From Spirulina sp. SIO3F2 (GTDB taxonomy: Bacteria > Cyanobacteriota > Cyanobacteriia > Cyanobacteriales > Spirulinaceae): 60,755 nt of DNA. Below the pieces are notes generated by a model. The model was not told the DNA's origin. It searched no databases and worked only from the letters and a program-made list of their open reading frames with translations. Of this stretch, positions 1 to 7,531 are shown piece by piece (position 1 is the stretch's first letter; every line of letters starts with the position of its first letter). Position numbers and translations under genes: made by a program. The stretch lies in the NCBI GenBank assembly GCA_010672165.1, contig JAAHHN010000010.1, forward strand, positions 1-60,755, written 5' to 3'.

Positions 1-213
1 AACGCGATGTGCAACTTTAAAATTCAGGAGATAAAATCCTCTGCAAGCCTTATGTGACAAGCATCATAGCGAACCCAATATTGAGTAATGTTGAGCCAAT
101 TTAGCCCAAAAGCAAGAAACTCAGTCCAATTTTCGATTTGTGATGACGGGCTTTTGGCGAGAGAAGTGCCTCAAACCCTTGTAAAACCGTTCGATTTTAG
201 TTGCACATCGCGT
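1..213. mobile_element. Short element with terminal inverted repeats, probable IS remnant/MITE
   Basis: The first bases, AACGCGATGTGCAACT, recur in inverted orientation at about 198-213, followed inward by similar A-rich stretches. This gives a ~213-bp unit with terminal inverted repeats of 16 bp or more. The minus strand between the ends reads as a broken peptide containing RFYKGLRHFSRQKPVI, interrupted by stops, which could be the tail of a transposase. The left flank lies outside the window, so a target-site duplication cannot be tested. The family is not identified. Confidence 0.5.
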
Positions 214-323
214 TAGTCTTAAAAATTCTTTTAGACTAGCCTTTACTTTTTCTTAGATAAGAATTATTCTTGGGTTGTGGTCGGTAACAACCGCTACCTA
301 TAGTTTCTACTTAAAGAGGAATC

Positions 324-902
324 ATGGCTGCAATTGAAACAGTCCCCGACGTTGTATTTAAGACCCGTGTGCGTGATGAGTCCATTGGTGGCCCCAATCC
401 CTACGATTGGAAAGATCTGACCACTCAGGAGATCTTCGGTGGCAAGAAGGTTGTACTCTTCTCTCTGCCTGGTGCTTTTACGCCCACCTGCTCTTCTAAT
501 CACCTCCCTCGCTACGAAGAGCTTGCTGATGAGTTTAAGGCTCAGGGCGTTGACCAGATTGTTTGTCTGTCTGTTAACGATGCCTTCGTGATGTTCCAAT
601 GGGGCAAGCAGCAGAATCTGGATACCAGCAAGATCTTCTTGCTCCCCGATGGTTCCGGTGAATTCACCCGCAAGATGGGGATGCTTGTTGACAAGTCCAA
701 CATCGGTTTTGGAATGCGGTCTTGGCGTTATTCCATGCTGGTGAACGACGGCACGATCGAAAAGATCTTCGTTGAGCCCGGTTATGCTGATAACTTCGGC
801 GATGATCCTTTTGAGGTGTCTGATGCGGATACCATGCTGGCTTACATCAAAGGCCAAGATGCTCCGGGTGTATCTCAGCCGGTTAAAGCCTTTGAAGGCT
901 AA
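324..902 (+). CDS. Type II peroxiredoxin (Prx5-like)
   Basis: Thiol peroxidase of the AhpC/TSA superfamily, PrxII/Prx5 type, expected to reduce H2O2 and alkyl hydroperoxides in the cytosol using glutathione/glutaredoxin or thioredoxin. The 192-residue length is typical. The signature PGAFTPTCS is visible with the peroxidatic cysteine at Cys56, and Cys82 is at the spacing of the resolving cysteine in atypical 2-Cys PrxII enzymes. The start is supported by AAAGAGG just upstream. Glutathione reductase follows 146 bp downstream on the same strand, which fits a shared role in oxidative-stress defence. A hairpin lies between them. Confidence 0.93.
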   Translation: MAAIETVPDVVFKTRVRDESIGGPNPYDWKDLTTQEIFGGKKVVLFSLPGAFTPTCSSNHLPRYEELADEFKAQGVDQIVCLSVNDAFVMFQWGKQQNLDTSKIFLLPDGSGEFTRKMGMLVDKSNIGFGMRSWRYSMLVNDGTIEKIFVEPGYADNFGDDPFEVSDADTMLAYIKGQDAPGVSQPVKAFEG

Positions 903-941
903 AACTGCGATCGCTTAACCCAACAGCGATTAAATAGAGAA

Positions 942-977
942 GAAGGCAAAGGGAGCAATACGTCTGCCTTTGCCTTC
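942..977 (+). terminator. Hairpin downstream of the peroxiredoxin gene
   Basis: Eleven-base inverted repeat (GAAGGCAAAGG / CCTTTGCCTTC) with a 14-nt loop, 40 bp after the stop. The 3' flank is AT-rich but has no strong T tract, so it may be a weak terminator or attenuator before the glutathione reductase gene. Confidence 0.45.
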
Positions 978-1048
978 ATTAATAGTTAAGCAACGTGTGA
1001 ATACATCGGTTTTTAAAAACAACACCTCATCCCTGGAGACATCAACAC

Positions 1049-2407
1049 ATGACCTATGATTTTGATCTATTTGTAATGGGCGCGGGTTCAGGAGGCATCG
1101 CCACCGCCCGCCGAGCTGCTGAATATGGCGCAAAAGTCGGTATTGCAGAGAATAGTGGTCGCCTAGGGGGAACTTGTGTCAACAAAGGGTGTGTGCCTAA
1201 GAAACTCTTGGTCTATGCTTCTCGATTTCCAGGCTTGATGACTGATGCCGTGGGTTATGGCTGGAGTCCGGTCGAGAGCACGCTCAACTGGGATGAGCTG
1301 ATCACCAAAGTTAATGATGAGGTCAAGCGCCTCAATGGCATTTATCAGCGGATGCTTGATAACTCCAAGGTGGAAGTTTTCCATGGCCATGCCCAGCTAA
1401 TTGACGCCCATACGCTCCAGGTGGGCGATCGCCAAGTCACGGCCGACAAAATCCTGATCGCAGTAGGGGGTGAGCCAACGCGACCGGATATCCCCGGTAT
1501 CGAACATGCGCTAATTTCTGACGATCTCTTTAATCTGCGTCCCCAGCCCAAGAAAATGGTGCTCCTCGGTGGTGGCTACATCGCCTCAGAGTTTGCCTGC
1601 TTGCTTAATGGTTTGGGTGTGGAAGTGATTCAGGTGATTCGGCGCGATCGCATTCTGCGGGGTTTTGAAGATGAGCTGCGCAATGAGATTCAAAACGCGA
1701 TGATCGCCCACGGCATTCGCATTATCACCGAGGCCAGTATCGAATGTATTGAGAAAACGGATGACGGAGTCAGTCTACGGCTGCGCTATTCAGAAAATGC
1801 CGAAGAAATTATCGCCGATGCGGTTCACTTAGCTGCTCTGGGTCGTCACCCCAACACCGCTGGAATCGGTATCGAAAATACCAAGGTGGAGCTGGATGCC
1901 AAGGGCTTTGTCCAAGTAGACAAATATAGCCAAACCGCTGAGGAGAATATCTATGCAGTGGGTGACTGCTGCGGCAAGATGGAGCTCACGCCTGTGGCGA
2001 TCAATGAGGGTCGAGCTTTTGCAGACACGATGTTTGGTGGCAAGTCTCGGCTTATGGCCTATGACAATATTGCGACGGCGATCTTTACCACGCCTGAAGC
2101 GGCGACGGTGGGGCTGACGGAGGAAGAGGCGATCGCGCGATATGGCGAAGACCGGATCACCACCTATCGCAGTCGGTTCCGCTCGATGTATTATGTGCTG
2201 CCGGGTAAGGATGAGAAAACCTTGATGAAGTTAGTCGTTGATAAGGAGACTGATAAGGTGCTCGGGGCACATATGGTCGGCGACTATGCCGCTGAGATTA
2301 TTCAGGGGGTGGCGATCGCGCTCAAGATGGGGGCGACTAAGGCGAATTTTGATGCGACGGTGGGGATTCACCCCAGTTCGGCGGAGGAGTTTGTGACGAT
2401 GCGGTAG
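1049..2407 (+). CDS. gor: Glutathione-disulfide reductase
   Basis: FAD-dependent pyridine nucleotide-disulfide oxidoreductase that reduces GSSG to GSH with NADPH. The 452-residue protein has the N-terminal FAD site GAGSGG (11-16), the redox pair in GGTCVNKGCVPKK (Cys43, Cys48), a second Rossmann motif GGGYIASEF near residue 174 followed by arginines that suit NADPH, and the C-terminal HPSSAEEF segment carrying the catalytic histidine. These features separate it from dihydrolipoamide and mercuric reductases. Start ATG is preceded by a CTGGAGA-like site. It lies downstream of a type II peroxiredoxin, a plausible GSH consumer. Confidence 0.93.
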   Translation: MTYDFDLFVMGAGSGGIATARRAAEYGAKVGIAENSGRLGGTCVNKGCVPKKLLVYASRFPGLMTDAVGYGWSPVESTLNWDELITKVNDEVKRLNGIYQRMLDNSKVEVFHGHAQLIDAHTLQVGDRQVTADKILIAVGGEPTRPDIPGIEHALISDDLFNLRPQPKKMVLLGGGYIASEFACLLNGLGVEVIQVIRRDRILRGFEDELRNEIQNAMIAHGIRIITEASIECIEKTDDGVSLRLRYSENAEEIIADAVHLAALGRHPNTAGIGIENTKVELDAKGFVQVDKYSQTAEENIYAVGDCCGKMELTPVAINEGRAFADTMFGGKSRLMAYDNIATAIFTTPEAATVGLTEEEAIARYGEDRITTYRSRFRSMYYVLPGKDEKTLMKLVVDKETDKVLGAHMVGDYAAEIIQGVAIALKMGATKANFDATVGIHPSSAEEFVTMR

Positions 2408-2462
2408 GCGTGCGAAACGCTTTCGCTTCCGAGCTGAAAACGTTCATTTAGATTTATGCAGT

Positions 2463-2497
2463 AAGGAGAGTCTGATCAGACTCTCCTTGTTATTTTT
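2463..2497. terminator. Rho-independent terminator after glutathione reductase
   Basis: Perfect 26-bp palindrome (AAGGAGAGTCTGA and its complement, 2463-2488) followed by TGTTATTTTT. It lies 56 bp after the reductase stop codon. Confidence 0.8.
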
Positions 2498-2783
2498 GCG
2501 GCAACCCCAATCACAATACATACGATAGGGCTTGCTGAAAAAAGCTGGGATGCTGACAGAACAAAGGTTTCAGGTACTTTCCGATCATAGTAAGTGCAAG
2601 GTTTTTGCGCTCAAGGGTTCAAAAACCTTGCACATGACGTGAACATCAAGGTCGGAATTTGAAATCCAGGGGGATAGACCCCTTGATTTGTAAGCCGTAC
2701 AGCATCCAGGATGATTTTGAAGACTTTTTCAGTAGACCCTACGATACAATTGAATTGTTTACCGTTGCGATGTTTTTTGCATC
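2498..2783. other. Intergenic region with a long hairpin and IS-end-like sequence
   Basis: No convincing gene. A 14-bp stem (GTGCAAGGTTTTTG at 2594-2607 with its complement at 2620-2633, 12-nt loop) is conspicuous. Around 2528 the sequence AGGGCTTGCTGAAAAAAG resembles the ends of some cyanobacterial insertion sequences, but no partner end or transposase is seen. Confidence 0.4.
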
Positions 2784-3422
2784 ATGCCTACCCTCGCCAT
2801 TGAACGTAACCTCAAAACCCTCGCTCAACTCCAGGCTGAGTTTAAGTTGCAAGCGGCTGAAGCTGAGGACTTTTTTGAGGAATGGCTGACGGCGTTACCG
2901 AGTTTGAATGAAGCGGAACGCAGCGGTCTGGATCAAATTCGGGAGCAGTTCCGCTACCAATTTTCTGAAGGGCGTCTGGGGGAAGAAACGATCAAGCTGA
3001 TTGTGCTCTCGCTGTTGCTACAATTGGCGGGTTTCTACAACCCACCGTTTCAGTTTCGAGCGGAGGAAACGATTTATTTGGAGATCGAGGCGGATGAGCG
3101 GCGTTATCGTGGGCGCATTGATGCTTTGATTTTGCAGGAGCGGTTTTGGGTGTTGGCGATCGAGTTTAAGGAAACTGCTTTTTCGCTGGGTTTGGCGATC
3201 CCGCAACTGTTGGCTTATTTGTTGGCGAGTCCGAATGGCGATCGCGCTGTTTATGGCATGGTGACGAATGGGGAGAGTTTTGTGTTTGCGAAGGTGTTGG
3301 GGGGTGCGATGCCGCAGTATGAGTTGTCTGATGTGTTTTCGCTGTTGCCGCGTCGGAATCGGCTTTATGATGTGTTGCAGATTCTGAAGCGGATGGGTGA
3401 GATTGTTTTGGTTGGGGATTGA
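2784..3422 (+). CDS. PD-(D/E)XK nuclease-like protein
   Basis: A 212-residue protein. Residues 100-130 show the PD-(D/E)XK layout: Asp113 in RGRIDALIL, then Glu127-x-Lys129 in AIEFKET, typical of small cyanobacterial proteins often annotated as type I restriction subunit R N-terminal-like. The N-terminal 80 residues look alpha-helical and contain no helicase motifs, so this is not a complete restriction subunit and no methylase is nearby. It is probably a stand-alone nuclease-fold protein of unknown role. It opens a patch of accessory genes that also contains a Uma2-type nuclease at 4916. Confidence 0.6.
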   Translation: MPTLAIERNLKTLAQLQAEFKLQAAEAEDFFEEWLTALPSLNEAERSGLDQIREQFRYQFSEGRLGEETIKLIVLSLLLQLAGFYNPPFQFRAEETIYLEIEADERRYRGRIDALILQERFWVLAIEFKETAFSLGLAIPQLLAYLLASPNGDRAVYGMVTNGESFVFAKVLGGAMPQYELSDVFSLLPRRNRLYDVLQILKRMGEIVLVGD

Positions 3423-3519
3423 GAGGGTTGGGAGGGAATCGTGATGATTATTTATTCACTGGAACTGTGACTTTTTTGGCAGTATGAAGCTCTAATCACT
3501 AAATTATTTCCACTCAAGA

Positions 3520-4326
3520 CTACTCAAATTGATATGAGGTAAGCCGATCGACTTGACTCAGCTCATGATTAAATGTTGCCTCTGCTTCCAGAACGTGTAA
3601 AGGACTGTAAGGCTCTTGTAAAAAATCATCGACGCTGAATGAGGTCAAAGAACATACATTGATGGTGATACTTCCATCATTATTTTGCTTAATCTTCCAA
3701 CTCCATATTCGACAGCGAAAATCTTTTGGTACTTCAACAATAGCAAGATGATTAAGTCTCGGCTTGACTGATCTGTGAGAGCAAATATTCCCGTCGTATA
3801 GTCTACCTGTGATGTGTGAACATGCCCTAAAGTCTTGTCCACAGACACTACAGAATCTTGAATCAGAAACTATACCAGGACTAACATAAATACCTTCACC
3901 AAATTCACTTTGAAAATCTTTCTCTAAATTATCTAGGTCAGAGAAGATCATCTCAATAATCTCACCTTTGTAGTGATGCGATAAAAACTGGAGTCTCTCC
4001 CTACAAGCACATAACTTAAACCACACTCTTTCTGTAGTTTCTGGATGTTTCAACCACTTATTACTAGCAGTTATCTGTGACAATTCAGTAAACTCATGTA
4101 GACTTTTGGAGAATATGAGTGACATTAGCAATGTATTACGATCATCCTCATTTAGATTATCCAGATGAAACTCTTTCCCATATCTTTTCAAGAAGTCTCT
4201 ACAAATATCACTGGCTTTCTCATGATTCCGTTGAGAGAGAAGAGAAAACCAAGTTTCTGCTAAGTAGGATACCTTTTCTATGATGATCTCTCCAGTGAGT
4301 TTAGTGAGTACAGATTTATGGCTCAT
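3520..4326 (-). CDS. Hypothetical protein with a Cys/His cluster
   Basis: Not recognised. The 268-residue protein has a mostly helical N-terminal half and a compact cluster of potential zinc ligands at Cys159, Cys162, Cys169, His171, Cys182 and His184 (CSVCG...CSH...CSH). A C-terminal segment of about 70 residues looks beta-rich. Its start codon overlaps the 3' end of the upstream gene by 11 bp, so the two are almost certainly co-translated. The pair is flanked by nuclease-fold genes and is more AT-rich than its neighbours, suggesting acquired DNA. Confidence 0.6.
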   Translation of the reverse strand: MSHKSVLTKLTGEIIIEKVSYLAETWFSLLSQRNHEKASDICRDFLKRYGKEFHLDNLNEDDRNTLLMSLIFSKSLHEFTELSQITASNKWLKHPETTERVWFKLCACRERLQFLSHHYKGEIIEMIFSDLDNLEKDFQSEFGEGIYVSPGIVSDSRFCSVCGQDFRACSHITGRLYDGNICSHRSVKPRLNHLAIVEVPKDFRCRIWSWKIKQNNDGSITINVCSLTSFSVDDFLQEPYSPLHVLEAEATFNHELSQVDRLTSYQFE

Positions 4327-4834
4327 TTTTTAAGCTCTCAAGAATTTTTATGAGACTTGTTGCATCTCCACTATAGTCAATTTCTGTAGTCATATTTTTG
4401 CTGACAATATTCAGATTGATATTGACTTTTTGACTATTGGTTTCATTTGAATCTTGAGATGCATTTTTTTGGATTTCACCACTTGACTTCCTCGAAATTC
4501 CTTCCCATATTAGGCGACTTAAAATACTAATGAATACAGGTAGTGCTGCGTGATTTAATATCCAGATGCTTCCCATCCATAAACCTACTCCCCTAAGCTC
4601 ATAGGATTTCGTATCCAATCCAAGATCATATGAGTTCGCACACTTAGCTCCCTCCTCTTTGAGAAGCTTACTGAGTCGTATACAATCTGACGTATCCATT
4701 AATTCACTTTGAGCATCTTTGAGCTTTGGAGGAAGACAGAGTATTTGATATTCACTGGCAACAATGGGATCTATACCAAGATCAATCAAGGCTTTCAATT
4801 TATCCATCTCAATCAAGGCTTTCAGTTTATCCAT
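4316..4834 (-). CDS. Hypothetical membrane-anchored protein, partner of the downstream Cys/His protein
   Basis: Not recognised. The 172-residue protein has one hydrophobic stretch at about 83-110 (WMGSIWILNHAALPVFISIL) and a polar Asn/Ser-rich linker before a C-terminal segment of about 40 residues. The first nine residues MDKLKALIE are immediately repeated, because a 26-27-bp tandem duplication covers the start codon. This leaves two in-frame ATG starts, at 4834 and 4807. The 3' end overlaps the next gene by 11 bp. A membrane-tethered partner of a cytosolic Cys/His protein is an inference from the layout only. Confidence 0.55.
   Translation of the reverse strand: MDKLKALIEMDKLKALIDLGIDPIVASEYQILCLPPKLKDAQSELMDTSDCIRLSKLLKEEGAKCANSYDLGLDTKSYELRGVGLWMGSIWILNHAALPVFISILSRLIWEGISRKSSGEIQKNASQDSNETNSQKVNINLNIVSKNMTTEIDYSGDATSLIKILESLKNEP
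4782..4834. repeat. 27-bp-period tandem repeat spanning a start codon
   Basis: Two copies of TCAATCAAGGCTTTCARTTT plus ATCCAT, at 4782-4807 and 4809-4834, differing at one base. Each copy contains an in-frame ATG on the minus strand. Confidence 0.85.
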
Positions 4835-4915
4835 TTTCTCCTTTTTTATCTCCTTATTATAAGAAGCATCTGTTTGCCAAGAGGGAGTTTCGAGGATGAC
4901 ATCGTCAGCTTAGAA

Positions 4916-5581
4916 TTATGATGTCTCATTAACCTCATGCTGCTCCGCCCACCAAGCCCTCAACGTCCGCATCGCCCCAATCTCATCCTCCCTCGCCTCA
5001 GCCAAGAACTCATACAACCGCTCCTTCGGAACCCCCGGAAACGTCCGACTCTCCTCAACCTTTACATAAACCCCCGACTCCAACCCATAAATCCGCCACA
5101 CCTGCCCATCAAAGCGCCAAAACTCCGGCACCCCCAAACTCGCATAAAACTGATTTTTGGCAATATCCGTGTGGGTAATATCCACCTCAACCACCAAATC
5201 CGGCGGTGGATCTTGGGCAAAATCCACATTGCGTCCCTTCACCAACGGCTGATTCTGGAAATAATAAGCATTATCCGGCTCTGCACCTTTGCGGAGCAGC
5301 GGATAATTCATCGTCGTTGACCCCATCGTTTTCATGGGTAACTCCCACAACTCCGCCAAAACAATGATGAACCGCTCAATCAGACGGGCAGCAAATTCAT
5401 GGTCTTCTAATGGCACGGTAATTTCTAAAACTCCATCGTCATACGTCAACCGAGAACCCCGCGCCTGAGGCAGCGTTGCCAAAATTGTTAAATAGGCATC
5501 CCAAGATAGATCGCGGAAGATAACCCGCTGTTCACCAGTTGGTTTCAGCGTCGCCTTGGGTTCAGGGGCAGCAACAATCAT
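4916..5581 (-). CDS. Uma2 family (DUF820) nuclease-fold protein
   Basis: A 221-residue member of the Uma2/DUF820 family, abundant in cyanobacteria, with a PD-(D/E)XK endonuclease-like fold. The characteristic core is PDLVVEVDITHTD followed by YASLGVPEFWRFDG in the second half. The N-terminal half has WDAYLTI and YDDGVLEITVPLEDHE, also typical. The lysine usually seen before the YxxxGVPEYW motif is replaced locally (AKNQF keeps a Lys nearby), so activity is uncertain. Biological role of the family is unknown. No partner gene is evident. Confidence 0.88.
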   Translation of the reverse strand: MIVAAPEPKATLKPTGEQRVIFRDLSWDAYLTILATLPQARGSRLTYDDGVLEITVPLEDHEFAARLIERFIIVLAELWELPMKTMGSTTMNYPLLRKGAEPDNAYYFQNQPLVKGRNVDFAQDPPPDLVVEVDITHTDIAKNQFYASLGVPEFWRFDGQVWRIYGLESGVYVKVEESRTFPGVPKERLYEFLAEAREDEIGAMRTLRAWWAEQHEVNETS

Positions 5582-5894
5582 TACGCTTATTTCGTGCAGG
5601 TATTCTGATTATACTGAGCGATACAAAAAAGATTGTTTCCGCATTCTCGCAAAAAACGCTCCAATTATTTGTTCGCGCAACGTAGCAATCGCCAATCTCC
5701 CAGCTATACCAACCCCCTTGTTAAGCTAGGAACTATGCATTGAACGAGAAAATTGCTTGATTCGATGTAGAGGCGAGTTTTCCTCGCCCAAACTCACTCG
5801 TGTACCCAATCAACACTGTGATACAAGATGGTTGCAGGGTCAGGAGACCTGACCCCTACGAGAGAAGGTTATTTTTCTCTTCTATTGAAATAAT
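5582..5894. other. Intergenic region with two hairpins
   Basis: No gene seen. Two compact inverted repeats are present: GGCGAG/CTCGCC at 5772-5788 and GGGTCAGG/CCTGACCC at 5837-5855 with a 3-nt loop. They lie beyond the 3' ends of egtD, which is transcribed toward them, and of the Uma2 promoter region. The second, about 40 bp past the egtD stop, could act in termination. Confidence 0.5.
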
Positions 5895-6890
5895 CTAAAC
5901 GCATTGTAGAAGCAACAACGCAAACCAATCTTGTGGATCAGTCCACACCTGATGAAGGGTAAGATTATGCTGCGCTAAATTCTTGGTAAGGGCATCAACT
6001 TTAAATTTACGAGAAATTTCAGTTTGGATGCTCTCGCCAGAACAAACATTAACTTGATAGTTCAAAGTCTTAAAATTAACATTTTGATCTGTATGACAGT
6101 CCAGATACATTTCAATTTGTCCAAAATCTTGGTTATAAACTGCGCGGTGCTTAAAATTTTCGAGAATAAAATTACTTCCAAATCGACAATTTAAATGGGT
6201 AAGCATATTGAGATTAAATGCTGCTGTCACACCTTGGGCATCATTATAAGCCGCATGCAAAACTTCCGGTGACTTTTGTAAATCCACCCCCAGCAAAAAA
6301 TAATCACCTGGCCGGAGGCTCGCATGAATTTTTGCCAGAAAGCGATCGCTCTGCTCGGGTGTAAAATTCCCCAATGTACTGCCCAGAAAAATCATTAAGC
6401 GTGGGGTATTGGGTGGCGTTGGTAACTGCGCCATTGCTTGTTCATAAGTTCCCACTAAACCATGAACGGTAAGGCTTGGATATTCTTTAATCAACTGATG
6501 GGCACTCTGAGTCAGCATTTCACCGCTCACATCCACAGGCACATATTGAAATGCTTGCCCTAAGTCTGCATAAGCACTCAATAAGTAACGTGTTTTGGTT
6601 GAGCTGCCGCTGCCGAGTTCAATCAATTCGCAGGGGCCAGTTTCATGGGCGATCGCATGGGCAAAGTTTCGTAGAATACTGGCTTCCGTTCGAGTTGGGT
6701 AATATTCCGGTAAATTGCAGATTTTCTCAAACAGAATCGAGCCTTGTTCATCATAAAAATATTGCGGCGGTAAGGTCTTGGGCGTCTGACTTAAACCCTG
6801 AATAATATCTGCACCGGGTGCTCCATTGATATCACTCAATGTCAGTGTGTTTTGGATAGTGATGCGGCTCTGAGCGATCGTACTCGGCAT
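5895..6890 (-). CDS. egtD: L-histidine N-alpha-methyltransferase EgtD
   Basis: SAM-dependent trimethylation of histidine to hercynine, the first step of ergothioneine synthesis. The SAM site ELIELGSGSSTKTR, the conserved IFLGSTLGNFTPEQ segment and IQTEISRKF, which carries the Glu and Ser that bind the histidine amino group in mycobacterial EgtD, are all visible. Start chosen at the ATG at 6890 (331 residues). The longer frame to 6953 would begin with TTG. It is the last gene of a minus-strand run with a DUF427 gene and a MurL-like gene. No EgtB-type sulfoxide synthase or C-S lyase is in the window, so ergothioneine output depends on genes elsewhere. Confidence 0.88.
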   Translation of the reverse strand: MPSTIAQSRITIQNTLTLSDINGAPGADIIQGLSQTPKTLPPQYFYDEQGSILFEKICNLPEYYPTRTEASILRNFAHAIAHETGPCELIELGSGSSTKTRYLLSAYADLGQAFQYVPVDVSGEMLTQSAHQLIKEYPSLTVHGLVGTYEQAMAQLPTPPNTPRLMIFLGSTLGNFTPEQSDRFLAKIHASLRPGDYFLLGVDLQKSPEVLHAAYNDAQGVTAAFNLNMLTHLNCRFGSNFILENFKHRAVYNQDFGQIEMYLDCHTDQNVNFKTLNYQVNVCSGESIQTEISRKFKVDALTKNLAQHNLTLHQVWTDPQDWFALLLLQCV

Positions 6891-7011
6891 GAGAAATGAA
6901 AGGTAAGGAGTAAAACTTGTGAGCACCTTACCTGAATTAGGGCATTGGGCCAATCTTTCATCACAGAATATGTGTTAATGATTGCTAGATCAAAAACACA
7001 ATATTTGGTGG

Positions 7012-7509
7012 CTACCATCCCCTTGTACCCGGCCCACCTTTGAATGGGCCAGCTAAATCTTGTGTAATCCAACCACCATAATAGTCACCTTCTTGAGGTT
7101 TCACGAGTTCCCCATCTACATAGCAGGCATCCATCTGTTTAGCAGGGAAACAATAATATTCGGTGATTGCCACAAAATCCGGTGAGGGATCAAAAAAGCG
7201 CCAAGCTGCTTTTGAAGCAGATTTTTCTCCCACAACTACATCATAGTAATAAGCCCAACCTTTCCATTCACAAAAAGAACGTTGAGCAGTTTCAATAACA
7301 TGCTCCAAGTTCACATCTGCTTTGGGGAAATAATAGGTCGGAGGATGACTGGTTTCGAGAACACGTTTGCCCTGATGGGTCTCCGCAATAACCACATCGT
7401 TAAAAATAACCTTGAGGTGTTTAGGCGTATCTTCCCAGCGGGCTGGACGGGGGTAGTCCCAAACTGACTCTTGACCAGGTTCAGGGGGAATAGGTGTGGG
7501 GCGAAACAT
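7012..7509 (-). CDS. DUF427 domain-containing protein
   Basis: A 165-residue DUF427 protein. Recognisable family features are DVVIAETHQGKRVLETSHPPTYYFP, then WKGWAYYYDVVVGEKSASKAAWRFFDPSP and FPAKQMDACYVDGE. DUF427 is a small beta-rich cytosolic domain of unknown activity. It lies 22 bp downstream of the MurL-like gene and 121 bp upstream of egtD on the same strand, consistent with one operon. No signal peptide or membrane segment is apparent. Confidence 0.88.
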   Translation of the reverse strand: MFRPTPIPPEPGQESVWDYPRPARWEDTPKHLKVIFNDVVIAETHQGKRVLETSHPPTYYFPKADVNLEHVIETAQRSFCEWKGWAYYYDVVVGEKSASKAAWRFFDPSPDFVAITEYYCFPAKQMDACYVDGELVKPQEGDYYGGWITQDLAGPFKGGPGTRGW

Positions 7510-7531
7510 TAAAGTTATGGATTGCTTGAGT

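Noticed and set aside
294-857. 187-residue minus-strand frame over the peroxiredoxin gene
   Set aside because: Complement of the peroxiredoxin coding sequence, which has full catalytic motifs.
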